From contig DAOTYH010000011.1 in the NCBI GenBank assembly GCA_034435015.1, positions 1 to 50,147 of the forward strand: 50,147 nucleotides of DNA, given 5' to 3'. Source of the DNA: DAOTYH01 sp034435015. GTDB lineage: Bacteria; Chloroflexota; Anaerolineae; Aggregatilineales; UBA3940. Made by a program: the position numbers and the translations under genes. Position 1 is the first letter of the stretch. Every line of letters starts with the position of its first letter. Positions 24,206-33,269 of this stretch are shown here, piece after piece. The notes under the pieces were generated by a model. That model was given only the letters and a program-made list of their open reading frames with translations, had not been told where the DNA came from and searched no databases.

Positions 24206-25966
24206 TTGCCCTCAGATGAAAGGCCGGGCTATGGGATGTTAACACTGGCTCGTGCCCTTGTGGACTATGATCTGGACCTGTTGCAAATTATTGCCGCCCA
24301 ATGGGACATTGACCTGATCGCCAGCGAGCGGATGGCCATGGTCGAGGAGCTGGCGGGGGCTATTCTACGCCCACAAGCAGTCGCGGCGGTCTGGGAGCGC
24401 CTCGCTGATGAGGAACGGCTGGCGATTTTCGATCTACTGGCCCATGAAGGGAGGCTTCCCTTCTCTCACTTTGTGCGTCGTTACGGTGAGATCCGCCCCA
24501 TGGGGCCGGCACGCCGGGAGCGCGAAAAGCCATGGCTTTCGCCTGCTGGGGTCACTGAGGCGCTCTACTATCGGGGCCTGATCGTGCGGGCCTTCGAGCA
24601 GACGCCGGCAGGGGCACAGGAGTATATTGTCATCCCTAGCGACCTGCGTTCTCTGCTCCCTCAGCCAGAGCCGGAGTCTATCATACGCCCCCCCGGCTAT
24701 GCTGTTGCCCCTCCGCGCAGGCTCAAAGACGGCGCTTACTCTGCCCCTGATGATGTGGCCACGTTGATCTCCTACCTCTTGTTGCGGGAAACGGATGCCC
24801 GTCAGTGGCTTGTCAATGAGCCGGTTGAGGTGATTGATCGCCACCTGCGCCGCCGCAACGAGTTTGCTTACCGTGCGTTGCTGGTCAGGCTCATGTACGA
24901 TCTTGAGCTTGTTGTGGACTATGAGCTGTTGGGGCATGTTGTAACTCAAGTGGACAAAGAGGCCGCCCGGCCATGGTTACAGGCCCCCCGTCTTCACCAG
25001 TGCCGCTCACTGCTTGAGGCATGGCATGCCTCGACCACATGGAACGATCTAGCCTATACCCCCGGACTGGAAGCCGATACATGGCCCAACGACCCGCGAT
25101 TAGCCCGTCAGGCCGTCCTTGCCGCTCTGAAGGATGTTCCGGCTGAGATATGGTGGAGCCTGGACGGGTTTATTGAATATCTCAAGCAGGCCAACCCAGA
25201 TTTCCAGCGTCCTGAGGGTGACTATGCCGCTTGGTATCTGCGGGATGCTTACAGCGGCGAGATCATGCATGGCTTCCAATACTGGGATCAAATTGAGGGG
25301 GCACTGATCCGTTTCATCATCGAGGGGCCATTGCGCTGGCTGGGTGCAGTGCGTGCCGGGCAAGGGGCATTTCTTCTCACGCCGTTAGGGCTGGCATTAC
25401 TTGGGCGGGGCGGCTGGCCCTCCCAGCCTGATCCCGAAGCACGGATTCGAGTAGACGAACAGGGTGTGATCAGCGTACCGGTTGAACTGAGCCGCTATGA
25501 CCGGCTCCAGTTATCGCGGTTCGCCTCGTGGATCAGCGCCCCTCCGCCTGTACCTTATATTCCCGGCAGAGCCGAACGGGACGAGAGCGTGTATCAGTAC
25601 CGCCTGACGCCGCAGGCTATCGCACGGGTGAGCGGCGAGGGGATCACGATCCCTAACCACATTGTCCCCTTCTTACAGCGTCTGTCTGGCCGCACCCTGC
25701 CGGCCAATGTACTTAAGATGCTTCAGGCATGGCATGAACGCCCCAATGAGGTGATTGTCGAGGATGCTGTCATCCTCACGGTCAAAGATTTGGCTGTGTA
25801 CGAGCGCCTGCGAAAAAACGAGCGGGTGAACAAATGGCTGGGGCGGCAGGTTGGCCCGCGTGATCATGCAGTGCGCCGCGAGAATCTGCCGGCCTTGCTG
25901 AATGCGTTACGCGAGATGGGAATATTGCCCCTGTTTGAGGGGCATGAGAAGGACGACTGGCCATAG
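24206..25966 (+). CDS. Large alpha-helical/winged protein, helicase-associated (XPB N-terminal-like) type
   Basis: This 586-residue cytosolic protein starts at TTG 24206, with GGGGAG six bases upstream. An early segment, VDYDLDLLQIIAAQWDIDL, is followed by SERMAMVEELAGAIL and a WERLADEERLAIFDLLAHEGRLPFSHFVRRYGEIR region. It then reads as a long string of helical, winged-helix-like modules. The start resembles the helicase-associated/XPB-N-type domains (Helicase_C_3) seen without an ATPase in some Chloroflexota. No Walker A motif or nuclease signature is visible, so it is not a helicase by itself. It may be a DNA-binding or adaptor protein. The call rests on pattern memory. Confidence 0.5.
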   Translation: MPSDERPGYGMLTLARALVDYDLDLLQIIAAQWDIDLIASERMAMVEELAGAILRPQAVAAVWERLADEERLAIFDLLAHEGRLPFSHFVRRYGEIRPMGPARREREKPWLSPAGVTEALYYRGLIVRAFEQTPAGAQEYIVIPSDLRSLLPQPEPESIIRPPGYAVAPPRRLKDGAYSAPDDVATLISYLLLRETDARQWLVNEPVEVIDRHLRRRNEFAYRALLVRLMYDLELVVDYELLGHVVTQVDKEAARPWLQAPRLHQCRSLLEAWHASTTWNDLAYTPGLEADTWPNDPRLARQAVLAALKDVPAEIWWSLDGFIEYLKQANPDFQRPEGDYAAWYLRDAYSGEIMHGFQYWDQIEGALIRFIIEGPLRWLGAVRAGQGAFLLTPLGLALLGRGGWPSQPDPEARIRVDEQGVISVPVELSRYDRLQLSRFASWISAPPPVPYIPGRAERDESVYQYRLTPQAIARVSGEGITIPNHIVPFLQRLSGRTLPANVLKMLQAWHERPNEVIVEDAVILTVKDLAVYERLRKNERVNKWLGRQVGPRDHAVRRENLPALLNALREMGILPLFEGHEKDDWP

Positions 25967-25971
25967 GTTTG

Positions 25972-27138
25972 ATGTCATTGCTTCACCTGATTCTCTGCTG
26001 GCGCTGGCGGCTGAGCGTCCTTCTGCTCAGTGCTTTGTTGTGTGCGCTGATGGGCTGTACTGCCGTATCTGCGCCTGAGCCTCCATACGGCGGCTGTCAA
26101 TCGGCTGACCGCTGCATTCCCACTCCTACGCCTGAGGTGTTGCCGACTCCCCTGCCGGTTAGTAGCCCAACCGCCGTTTCTACGCTTGAGCCTTCTCCTG
26201 CCCCCTCCTCTGAGGCTTCTCTTCCTCTGGCCCCTGTTGTGACCGGCACGCCTGACCCTTTCACCGGCCTGCGGATTGATGACCTTGCCTCCCGCCAGTA
26301 TGGAGGGACAGGGATCGTGATCGGGGAAATGGTCAAAGTTGAGCCGAACTTCATCCAGTATGCCATGAGCTACGACAGTGACGGCTTGAGGATCACCGGC
26401 CTGGTGGACATTCCAACCGGCGAGGGGCCGTTTCCGGTAGTCATTGTCAATCATGGTTATCTGCGCCCGGAGGAGTATCAACCCGGCTTTGATAGCTGGC
26501 GCATTGCTGACTGGATGGCGGCCCGCGGCTACATCGCGCTGATGCCTGACTATCGCAATTATGGGGGGTCAAGCCTAGGCCCCAACCCTTTCCGAATCGG
26601 CTATGCGATTGATGTGATGAACCTGATCGCGCAGGTGGATTCCCTGCCGCAGGCCATGCCCGAACAGATTGGCATCATTGGCCACAGTATGGGCGGAGGG
26701 ATCAGCATGTGGCCGATGGTGCTCAGCGGCGAAGTAGACGCCGTGGTCCTGTATGCCGCGTTGAGCGGCGATGTAGGCCGCAATTGGCATCATATCCGCC
26801 GGTACTGGGATCGGGATACCATGAATGCCCTGGCGCTGATTTATGGCACGCCAGAGCAAAGCCCCGAAGGCTATGCGCAGATTTCGCCTATCAACTATCT
26901 GGATCGTGTCCGGATGCCGGTCATGATTCATCACGGCACGATGGATGAGTCGGTGCCGTACTGGTGGTCAGCAGATTTGTATGAGCGGATGCAGGCTGTG
27001 GGACTGAATGTGACGTTTTGGCCTTACCCGGGCGGCGGCCATACACTGGGCGGACGCGGCTTTGAGACGATGATGGAGCGCAACCTGGCTTTCTTTGAAC
27101 AGTATGTACGGGGCAATGTCAACACGCCTAACCCATGA
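25972..27138 (+). CDS. Alpha/beta hydrolase lipoprotein (prolyl-oligopeptidase-like)
   Basis: This 388-residue exported enzyme has a signal with a lipobox (LMGC) and a long Pro/Thr/Ser linker of about 65 residues. The alpha/beta hydrolase core has IVNHGYLRPEEY, the nucleophile elbow GHSMGGG with Ser239, HHGTMDESVPYWW with Asp325 and GGGHTLGG with His357. These make a complete triad, so it is likely an active esterase or peptidase on the outer face of the membrane. The substrate is unknown. The start is ATG 25972 with only a weak TAGG site. It is convergent with polA, with a 13-base gap. Confidence 0.82.
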   Translation: MSLLHLILCWRWRLSVLLLSALLCALMGCTAVSAPEPPYGGCQSADRCIPTPTPEVLPTPLPVSSPTAVSTLEPSPAPSSEASLPLAPVVTGTPDPFTGLRIDDLASRQYGGTGIVIGEMVKVEPNFIQYAMSYDSDGLRITGLVDIPTGEGPFPVVIVNHGYLRPEEYQPGFDSWRIADWMAARGYIALMPDYRNYGGSSLGPNPFRIGYAIDVMNLIAQVDSLPQAMPEQIGIIGHSMGGGISMWPMVLSGEVDAVVLYAALSGDVGRNWHHIRRYWDRDTMNALALIYGTPEQSPEGYAQISPINYLDRVRMPVMIHHGTMDESVPYWWSADLYERMQAVGLNVTFWPYPGGGHTLGGRGFETMMERNLAFFEQYVRGNVNTPNP

Positions 27139-27151
27139 AGAATGAGGGGTG

Positions 27152-29974
27152 CTATTTGAGTTCCCCCCAGTTCCGGCCAGTCTTCACATCGGCGCGGAGC
27201 GGGACGGCCATCGGGTAAGCGCCCTCCATGACCTCTTTGACTAACCCTGCCGCTTCTTCGACTTCTTCCTCCGGCGCTTCTAAAACAAGTTCATCATGTA
27301 CCTGTAAGATCATCTTGCTGTGCAGTCCGCGTTCATACAGCGTCCTATGTAGCCGTATCATGGCGATCTTGATGATGTCAGCGGCGGTCCCCTGAATCGG
27401 CATGTTGACTGCCTCACGCTCAGCGGCTCGGCGCTCTAGATCGGTGCGCCGGGCGCCTGATGTGTTCTGAAAGACTTCGAAGTTACGCCGCCGCTTCAGC
27501 AGTGTCTCAACATAGCCTCTTTCGATTGCCATCCGGCGGGTTTCATCGAGGTACTGGCGTACTTTAGGGAAGCGCTCAAAGTAGGCTTTAATGAAAGCTT
27601 CTGCTTCTGGCACGGTCATTCCTGAGTCGCGGGCCAGCCTAAACGCCCCCATGCCGTACATCAGCCCAAAGTTGATAGACTTGGCGAGACTGCGCTGAGC
27701 ACGGCTTACCTGCTCCAGCGGGATGCCAAAGATAGCGGCGGCAGTAGCGGCGTGAACATCCTGTTCTTGACGGAATGCCTCACACAGCGCCTCGTCACCG
27801 GACACATGCGCCAGGATGCGCAGTTCCACCTGAGAATAATCAGCCCCGATCAGCCTGCAACCCGGCGCGGCAATGAAGGCATCTCGAACTTTGCGGCCGG
27901 TTTCCGAGCGGATCGGGATGTTCTGCAGATTGGGGTCGCTTGAGCTGAGCCGTCCCGTCACCACACCGGTCTGGTTGAACGAGGTATGAATGCGTCCCGT
28001 GTAGGGGTTGACTAGGTCTGGCAGGGCGTCCAGATAGGTAGAGCGCAGTTTTTCCATCTCCCGATACTGGAGCAAAACCTCAATCACGCCGGTTGTATCT
28101 TGGGGCCGCAGCTCTTCCAGAACATCGGCGGCAGTCGAGTAGAAACCACTGGAGGTCTTACGCAGGCCTCTCGTCGGCAACTGGAGCTTTTTGAACAGCG
28201 CGTCGCTGAGTTGTTGGGTTGAGTTCAGGTTGAAGGAATAGCCGGCAATCTGAAATATCTCGTCGCTCAGGCGGGCCAGTATCTCGCCTGCCTCAACCGA
28301 CAGACGCTGAAGCAGTGCTGTATCTACCAGAACGCCCGCCTGCTCCATGTCAATCAGCACAGGCACAAGCGGCATCTCGATCTCGTGAAACAGGTATTCC
28401 AGCCCATAGCGGCTCAGATCAGCCTGCAATGGCTCAACCAGCCGCAGAGTCACATCGGCGTCTGCCGCCGCGTATGGTGCGGCCTGCATGATCGGCACAA
28501 GGTCCATGGTGATCTGCTTCTTGCCTGTGCCGATGAGCTCCTCGATTTCGGTCATCTCGACACCCAGCCGCGAGAAGGCCAGATTCTTCAGCCCCAGCTT
28601 GCCGCGCGGTGAATCAGGGTGGATCAGCCATTCGGCGATCATGGTATCGAAGCTGAGGGGCACAACAGGCAGGCCGTGCCGTCTCAACACCAGCACATCA
28701 AACTTGGTGTGATGAGCCGCTTTAGGAATGTCAGGGTCTGTCATGACTGGTGTCAGCCGTTCAATGACCCGTTCAAGCGGCAACTGCTCGCCGTCACCGT
28801 TCTGATGCCCGATAGGGATGTAATACCCTTCGCCCGGCTCTACCGCCAGCGAGATGCCGACCAGCCGTGCCTGCATGGCGTCAAGGCTGGTTGTCTCCGT
28901 GTCAAAGGCGATCATCTTAGCTGAAGCCAGCCGATTGACCAACGCTGTTAATGTTTCTTCATCCTGTACAACACAAGTGCGGGTAGGAGGCTCGCCTGTG
29001 CTGACCGAGGGCTTCTCAGGAGAGGGGGCGGTTATGTCACCGAACAACGAAAGCTGTTGCCCCTCCTGGGGTGGTGATGTTTCCTCACCGGGATGGGGTA
29101 TCTGTTTGAGTAACGAGCGGAACTCCAGTTCGCGGAACAGCGCCACGACCTTGTTCCGGTCGTAATCACGGGTGCGGCAGGATTCTAGATCGAATTGGAC
29201 TGGTACGGTCGTGATGATCTCCGCCAGCTTGCGGCTGAGGTATGCTGACTCTCGCCCGTTTTCCAGTGCAGTGCGGGCGCGTTTGTCGGTTATCTCGTCT
29301 AGGCGGGCATACAGATTATCCAGCGTCCCGTACTGTTGCAGAAGGCGGGTAGCCGTCTTTTCGCCGATGCCTGCTACGCCGGGGATGTTGTCAGACTTGT
29401 CCCCGATCAAAGCTTTGAGGTCAACAAGCTGGCGTGGTGAGAGACCATACTTCTCTTGCACGGCGGCCGCATCGAACAGTTGTACTTCACCGCCGTCGCG
29501 CCCAGGCAGTTGGACGGTGGTGTGTTCGTCCACAAGCTGGAGCAGGTCTTTGTCGCCGGTCACGATCAGAGTATGTAAGCCCAACTCGCTTGCCCGCCGC
29601 GCTACCGTGCCGAGGACATCATCTGCCTCATATCCCTCTACTTCCAGTGTTGGGATGTTAAAGGCCTTTAGAACGTCGTGGATGCGGTCGATCTGCACTT
29701 GGAGGCTGTCCGGCATCTTGGCGCGGGTCGCCTTGTAGTCGGCAAACAGGTCATCCCGGAATGTACGCCCTACATCGAAGCTTACCGCAAGGTAATCAGG
29801 CGGGTCAGCCTCGCTGATCAAGTTGACCAGCGTGCGCGTGAAGCCAAAGGTCGCATTGGTTGGCTCGCCCCGGCTGGTAGTCAGTTCCTGCTGGATGGCA
29901 AAAAACATCCGGTAAGCCAGCCCGTGCCCGTCAATCAGCACCAGCCGCTTTGTCTTTGTACCTTGCTCTGGCAT
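27152..29974 (-). CDS. polA: DNA polymerase I with intact 5'-3' and 3'-5' exonuclease domains
   Basis: This 940-residue replication/repair polymerase starts at ATG 29974 (MPEQGTKTKRLVLIDGHGLAY). The in-frame TTG 18 bases upstream was not chosen. Residues 1-290 are the 5' nuclease (YRMFFAIQQE, EADDVLGTVA, GDKDLLQLV, GDKSDNIPGV). At about 340-510 is the DEDDy proofreading domain: FDTETTS, AAHHTKFDVLVL and the YAAAD motif are all present. The polymerase domain has motif A GADYSQVELRILAHVSGD, motif B AKSINFGLMYGMG and motif C LQVHDELVLEA. All catalytic acidic residues are visible, so proofreading is predicted to be active. Confidence 0.97.
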   Translation of the reverse strand: MPEQGTKTKRLVLIDGHGLAYRMFFAIQQELTTSRGEPTNATFGFTRTLVNLISEADPPDYLAVSFDVGRTFRDDLFADYKATRAKMPDSLQVQIDRIHDVLKAFNIPTLEVEGYEADDVLGTVARRASELGLHTLIVTGDKDLLQLVDEHTTVQLPGRDGGEVQLFDAAAVQEKYGLSPRQLVDLKALIGDKSDNIPGVAGIGEKTATRLLQQYGTLDNLYARLDEITDKRARTALENGRESAYLSRKLAEIITTVPVQFDLESCRTRDYDRNKVVALFRELEFRSLLKQIPHPGEETSPPQEGQQLSLFGDITAPSPEKPSVSTGEPPTRTCVVQDEETLTALVNRLASAKMIAFDTETTSLDAMQARLVGISLAVEPGEGYYIPIGHQNGDGEQLPLERVIERLTPVMTDPDIPKAAHHTKFDVLVLRRHGLPVVPLSFDTMIAEWLIHPDSPRGKLGLKNLAFSRLGVEMTEIEELIGTGKKQITMDLVPIMQAAPYAAADADVTLRLVEPLQADLSRYGLEYLFHEIEMPLVPVLIDMEQAGVLVDTALLQRLSVEAGEILARLSDEIFQIAGYSFNLNSTQQLSDALFKKLQLPTRGLRKTSSGFYSTAADVLEELRPQDTTGVIEVLLQYREMEKLRSTYLDALPDLVNPYTGRIHTSFNQTGVVTGRLSSSDPNLQNIPIRSETGRKVRDAFIAAPGCRLIGADYSQVELRILAHVSGDEALCEAFRQEQDVHAATAAAIFGIPLEQVSRAQRSLAKSINFGLMYGMGAFRLARDSGMTVPEAEAFIKAYFERFPKVRQYLDETRRMAIERGYVETLLKRRRNFEVFQNTSGARRTDLERRAAEREAVNMPIQGTAADIIKIAMIRLHRTLYERGLHSKMILQVHDELVLEAPEEEVEEAAGLVKEVMEGAYPMAVPLRADVKTGRNWGELK

Positions 29975-30044
29975 TGGGAAGCCGCCTTTCAAACGAAGAG
30001 AGCACCCTTACTTACTAGAACGGGTGAGCGATCAACATACTCTC

Positions 30045-30053
30045 ATCATACCA
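30045..30053 (-). promoter_or_regulatory. Extended -10 promoter candidate for polA
   Basis: On the minus strand TGGTATGAT is an extended -10 about 70 bases before the polA start. No convincing -35 is visible. Confidence 0.4.
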
Positions 30054-30086
30054 CAATCAGGGGAGGGATGCAGGGCCGGCAAACAA

Positions 30087-30126
30087 CCAAAAATCAGGCA
30101 GGCCCCAAGAAGAAGGAGCCTGCCTG
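30087..30126 (-). terminator. Terminator of the CBM48 gene
   Basis: On the minus strand CAGGCAGGCTCC (30126-30115) pairs with GGGGCCTGCCTG (30106-30095) and is followed by ATTTTTGG. It ends transcription of the CBM48 gene before the polA promoter. Confidence 0.8.
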
Positions 30127-30161
30127 TCTAAGAACTTCTTACTCCTCAACGCAGGAGCTTT

Positions 30162-30458
30162 TCATGTTACCACTACCGAATTTTCACCCCCGTAGGGATG
30201 AGCCACATATTTATCGGCTTCCCAGTCATTATGCCACTCATTGCCGTTGACAAAGTAGCGGTACTGGTACTCTTTACCTGCCTCAAGCTCGACAGTAGCT
30301 TTCCAGACACCGTGCTCATCCTGTTCCATAGGGGTAGCCATCTTGTCCCAGCTATTGAAGTCCCCCACCACATAAGCTGAACGCGCTGTGATGGTTGAGG
30401 GTAAAATAAACGTCACAAGGCATACCTTACCATCTGAGCCGTAGCGTTTATCTAACAT
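30162..30458 (-). CDS. Stand-alone glycogen-binding (CBM48/AMPK-beta-like) protein
   Basis: This 98-residue protein is essentially one carbohydrate-binding module. It shows VVGDFNSWDKMATPM, then GVWKATVELEAGKEYQYRYFVNGNEW, and ends with HPYGGENSVV. These are the conserved Trp and glycan-contact positions of the family found in glycogen branching enzyme N-termini and AMPK beta. Here it stands alone, with no catalytic partner. Such small proteins may anchor on stored glycogen or regulate an enzyme encoded elsewhere. GGAG lies a few bases before its ATG. Confidence 0.85.
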   Translation of the reverse strand: MLDKRYGSDGKVCLVTFILPSTITARSAYVVGDFNSWDKMATPMEQDEHGVWKATVELEAGKEYQYRYFVNGNEWHNDWEADKYVAHPYGGENSVVVT

Positions 30459-30505
30459 GCTGGTTTCTCCTGAGTTGCCCTGAGTTAAGACGAGAGCCTG
30501 TCTTC

Positions 30506-30534
30506 ATGATAGCCTTACAGGATGACAATGTCTA
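30506..30534 (-). promoter_or_regulatory. Promoter of the CBM48 gene
   Basis: On the minus strand TAGACA (30534-30529) and TATCAT (30511-30506) are 17 bp apart, overlapping the end of the upstream ABC ATPase gene. It gives a leader of about 40 nt. Confidence 0.5.
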
Positions 30535-31290
30535 GTGAGTCAGGATTTTGCTCAGGAATTGTTTCAGCCGCTCATGCTTCGGGTTAATGAAGAGTTCCTC
30601 CGGTGTGGTTTCCTCGATCACCTGCCCGTAGTCCATAAAGATAATACGGTTGGCGGCGGCACGGGCAAAGCCCATCTCATGGGTCACAACGACCATCGTC
30701 ATGCCGCCCTTGGCCAGCTCCAGCATAACATCCAGTACCTCTTTGATCATCTCCGGATCGAGTGCAGAAGTTGGCTCGTCGAACAACATGATCTTGGGAT
30801 TCATGGCCAATGCCCGCGCGATAGCCACGCGCTGTTGCTGACCGCCCGAAAGCTGGCTGGGATACTTCTCAGCCTGTTCGGGTATGCCAACCCGCGCGAG
30901 CTGTTCTCTGGCGATGCGCTCGGCCTCTTCTTTGGAGCGTCCGCGCACAATGCGCTGGGCCAGCATGATGTTGTCTAGGACGGTCAGGTGAGGAAAGAGG
31001 TTGAAAAGCTGGAAGACCATTCCCACCTCAGCACGGACAGCGTTGAGGTTGGTATGGCGGTCGGTCAGGCAGATGCCGTCCACCCAGATTTCCCCTCGTG
31101 TTGGGGTTTCCAGATGGTTGATACAGCGCAACAGGGTGCTCTTGCCGGAGCCGCTTGGCCCGATGATCACGACTACCTCGCCGCGCTTGACGCGCAGGCT
31201 GACTCCCCTGACCGCCTCTACACGCCCAAAGCTCTTATAGAGGTCCTGCACAACAATAATGTCATCGGATGGTGGAGCTTGGACGGCCAC
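30532..31290 (-). CDS. Polar amino-acid ABC transporter ATPase (GlnQ-type)
   Basis: This 252-residue ATPase has Walker A GPSGSGKSTLLRCINHLE, the signature LSGGQQQRVAIARAL, Walker B IMLFDEPTSALDPEM and H-loop VVTHEMGFA. The family energises import of glutamine, glutamate, histidine and similar solutes. The start is GTG 31290 with AGGAG eight bases upstream. It overlaps the permease by 29 bases, so the two are probably coupled. The operon runs binding protein, permease, ATPase. Confidence 0.93.
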   Translation of the reverse strand: MAVQAPPSDDIIVVQDLYKSFGRVEAVRGVSLRVKRGEVVVIIGPSGSGKSTLLRCINHLETPTRGEIWVDGICLTDRHTNLNAVRAEVGMVFQLFNLFPHLTVLDNIMLAQRIVRGRSKEEAERIAREQLARVGIPEQAEKYPSQLSGGQQQRVAIARALAMNPKIMLFDEPTSALDPEMIKEVLDVMLELAKGGMTMVVVTHEMGFARAAANRIIFMDYGQVIEETTPEELFINPKHERLKQFLSKILTH

Positions 31291-32158
31291 TGCTCAATCT
31301 CCTTTCCAACATCCTGACGCCTAACGACAGCAACAAGGTCATACTGAGGTACATGACGGCTACCGTGTTGAAGACCTCAAATACCCGAAAGGTACTCGAA
31401 CGTTGAATCCGGCCTAACTGGGTCAACTCAGGGACCGCCAGCACGGTGGCCAGCGAAGAGTCCTTCAACAGGGCAATGAAGTCGTTGCCCAGCGGCGGCA
31501 GTACACGGCGGATGGCCTGCGGCAGGATCACATAGCGCATGGCCTGAAAGTAGGTCATGCCCAGCGAACGGGCCGCCTCCATCTGCCCATGTTCGATAGA
31601 CTGAATGCCTGCCCGGAAGACCTCAGCCTCGTAGGCGCCGTAACCAAACGCAAGCGCAATGATGGCCCGCGCTTCAAAACTGACGTTACGCAGGTTGAGA
31701 TTTGCCAGAAAGTCAAGGTTGAGCCTGTTGCCTAGCCCAGCTAACAGATCAATCACGATGGGGAGTAGGACAAAGGCGAAGTAAAGGATCAGGACGACAA
31801 GCGGGACACCGCGCACAATCTCCACGTAGAAGGTGGCAATGTTGTTTAGGATAATATTGCTGGATACACGGGCCAGCCCGGCGATCAGCCCCAGCACGGT
31901 TGCTATGGCGAAGGCGATCAGGGTGATACGGATGGTCAATATCACGCCTTCAGTGGCCTCTGCTTCGGGCCTTCCAAAGACCATGATGTTGAATGTCTCA
32001 CGGTAACCGGAGTTAGTCAACACGGCATAGATGAACAGCAGGGCGATCAAAATAACGAGGGAAACCCACCACGGCACGCGTGCCAGTCTCTTCTTCCATC
32101 GGGAGCCGCCCGCACCTTCCTCTTCCGTGATCTGGACTCTTTCAGATTGGTCGCTCAC
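31262..32158 (-). CDS. Polar amino-acid ABC transporter permease (HisM/GlnP-type)
   Basis: This 298-residue inner-membrane permease has an N-terminal cytoplasmic segment and several transmembrane helices. The core is the amino-acid type: GVILTIRITLIAFAIATVLGL, FYVEIVRGVPLVVLIL, and the EAA loop YEAEVFRAGIQSIEHGQMEAARSLGMTYFQAMRYVILPQAIR. The start is GTG 32158 with AGGAG upstream. A terminator separates it from the binding-protein gene. Confidence 0.92.
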   Translation of the reverse strand: MSDQSERVQITEEEGAGGSRWKKRLARVPWWVSLVILIALLFIYAVLTNSGYRETFNIMVFGRPEAEATEGVILTIRITLIAFAIATVLGLIAGLARVSSNIILNNIATFYVEIVRGVPLVVLILYFAFVLLPIVIDLLAGLGNRLNLDFLANLNLRNVSFEARAIIALAFGYGAYEAEVFRAGIQSIEHGQMEAARSLGMTYFQAMRYVILPQAIRRVLPPLGNDFIALLKDSSLATVLAVPELTQLGRIQRSSTFRVFEVFNTVAVMYLSMTLLLSLGVRMLERRLSSGRPSSTIR

Positions 32159-32192
32159 CTTTGCTCCTCAGGAATACATTGGCTTCGGCAGG

Positions 32193-32226
32193 GTAAAAAT
32201 GTGGGCAGGGTGCGGCCCTGCCCACA
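32193..32226 (-). terminator. Terminator after the amino-acid binding-protein gene
   Basis: On the minus strand TGTGGGCAGGG (32226-32216) and CCCTGCCCACA (32210-32200) form a perfect 11-bp stem with a 5-base loop, followed by TTTTTAC. It resembles the arrangement at 3057-3093 in the peptide importer. Confidence 0.85.
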
Positions 32227-32244
32227 TATCTCAAAGACGACAAA

Positions 32245-33135
32245 CTAGGGGTTGAACCACTTGTCATTGAGTTGCTGGAGCGTTCCATCAGCGGCCATGG
32301 CGGCAAGGGCCGCGTTGAACGGCTCGATCAAGTCGCTGTCGGGCGGGAACACCAGCGCTAACTGCTCATCGGAGGTGACACCGGGGATGATCTCAAGCTG
32401 GCCAGGGTTAGCCTCACTGAGGCCGACAGCCAGCACCGTATCAACTACCACCGCATCTACGTCACCGGCCAGCAGGGCCTGAGCGGCGGTTGGGAAGTCC
32501 TCAAAGCTCTGAACCCGATCCGCTCCAAGGAAATCAATGGCCGCGATCTCGTTGGTTGTGCCGATCTGGGTGGCCGCTACGAAATCGGGGTTGGCCTTGA
32601 ACTCCTCAGGTGTGGTGAACCGATCTTCGCCCGCACGCACCAGCAGAACCTGCCCGATTGTCACGTAAGAGCAGGAGAAAGCTACCTGCTGGGCACGCTC
32701 TTGGGTATAGGTCACACCGTCGAACAGGACATCGTATTCACCTGCCGCCATAGCAGGGAAGATGCCCTCCCATGCTGACTCGCGGAAGTCAGGGACGCAG
32801 TTCAGGCGCCTGCAGATTTCGCGCCCCACGTCGTAGTCCCAGCCAACTCCCTGACCGGTTGCCGCGTCAATCGAGTTAAAGGGCGGGTAAGCATTCTCGA
32901 CCGCCATAGAGACCGTGCGCCCGCCTAGATCGGGGACTTCGCCGGCCTCAAGTTCAAAGCAGGTTGGAATCACAGCGGGCGGTCCTGCCTCTTCTGCAGG
33001 GGCTGCCTCTTCCGCAGGGGCTGTCTCTTCCGCAGGGGCTGTCTCTTCCGCAGGGGCTGGAGTGCCTCCTCCACAGGCCGCTAGCACCACCGCTAGAGCG
33101 AGCAGTAACACTATGAGCAATCCATATTTACGCAT
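32245..33135 (-). CDS. Amino-acid ABC transporter substrate-binding lipoprotein (SBP family 3)
   Basis: This 296-residue extracellular binding protein has a signal and lipobox LAAC (Cys21), then a linker of repeated PAEE/PAEA units encoded by four 18-bp direct repeats. The mature domain has the SBP_bac_3 pattern RTVSMAVENAYPPFNSID and GVGWDYDVGREICRRLNC, then SAWEGIFPAMAAGEYDVLFDGVTYTQERAQQVAFSCSY. The ligand is probably a polar amino acid, but the exact one is not certain. It heads an operon whose permease and ATPase follow behind an internal terminator. Confidence 0.92.
   Translation of the reverse strand: MRKYGLLIVLLLALAVVLAACGGGTPAPAEETAPAEETAPAEEAAPAEEAGPPAVIPTCFELEAGEVPDLGGRTVSMAVENAYPPFNSIDAATGQGVGWDYDVGREICRRLNCVPDFRESAWEGIFPAMAAGEYDVLFDGVTYTQERAQQVAFSCSYVTIGQVLLVRAGEDRFTTPEEFKANPDFVAATQIGTTNEIAAIDFLGADRVQSFEDFPTAAQALLAGDVDAVVVDTVLAVGLSEANPGQLEIIPGVTSDEQLALVFPPDSDLIEPFNAALAAMAADGTLQQLNDKWFNP
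32989..33060. repeat. Four 18-bp direct repeats in the binding-protein linker
   Basis: The unit CTCTTCCGCAGGGGCTGT and its close variants occur at 32989, 33007, 33025 and 33043, with changes mainly in the first unit and last base. On the protein they encode PAEETA/PAEEAA units. A slippage-prone linker of variable length is likely. Confidence 0.9.
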
Positions 33136-33240
33136 AATTGGTCTCCTTCTCCCTCCGTGTTAGAATGGTCCTTGCGCGAGTACCCCTATTATAAGGCCAT
33201 TTGTTGCCTGTAAAGACAGGGACTCGGAAGTTAATTAAAC

Positions 33241-33269
33241 ATCATAAGAAAATGTATGTCTGTTGTCAA
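33241..33269 (-). promoter_or_regulatory. Promoter of the amino-acid importer operon
   Basis: On the minus strand TTGACA (33269-33264) and TATGAT (33246-33241) are 17 bp apart. The leader to the binding-protein start is about 100 nt. A second TATAAT lies near 33190-33195. The rest of 33136-33516 holds no other gene I can support. Confidence 0.65.

Noticed and set aside
32989..33060. The four 18-bp repeats as a CRISPR-like or regulatory array
   Set aside because: The repeats abut with no spacers and are in frame within the lipoprotein linker, so they are coding.
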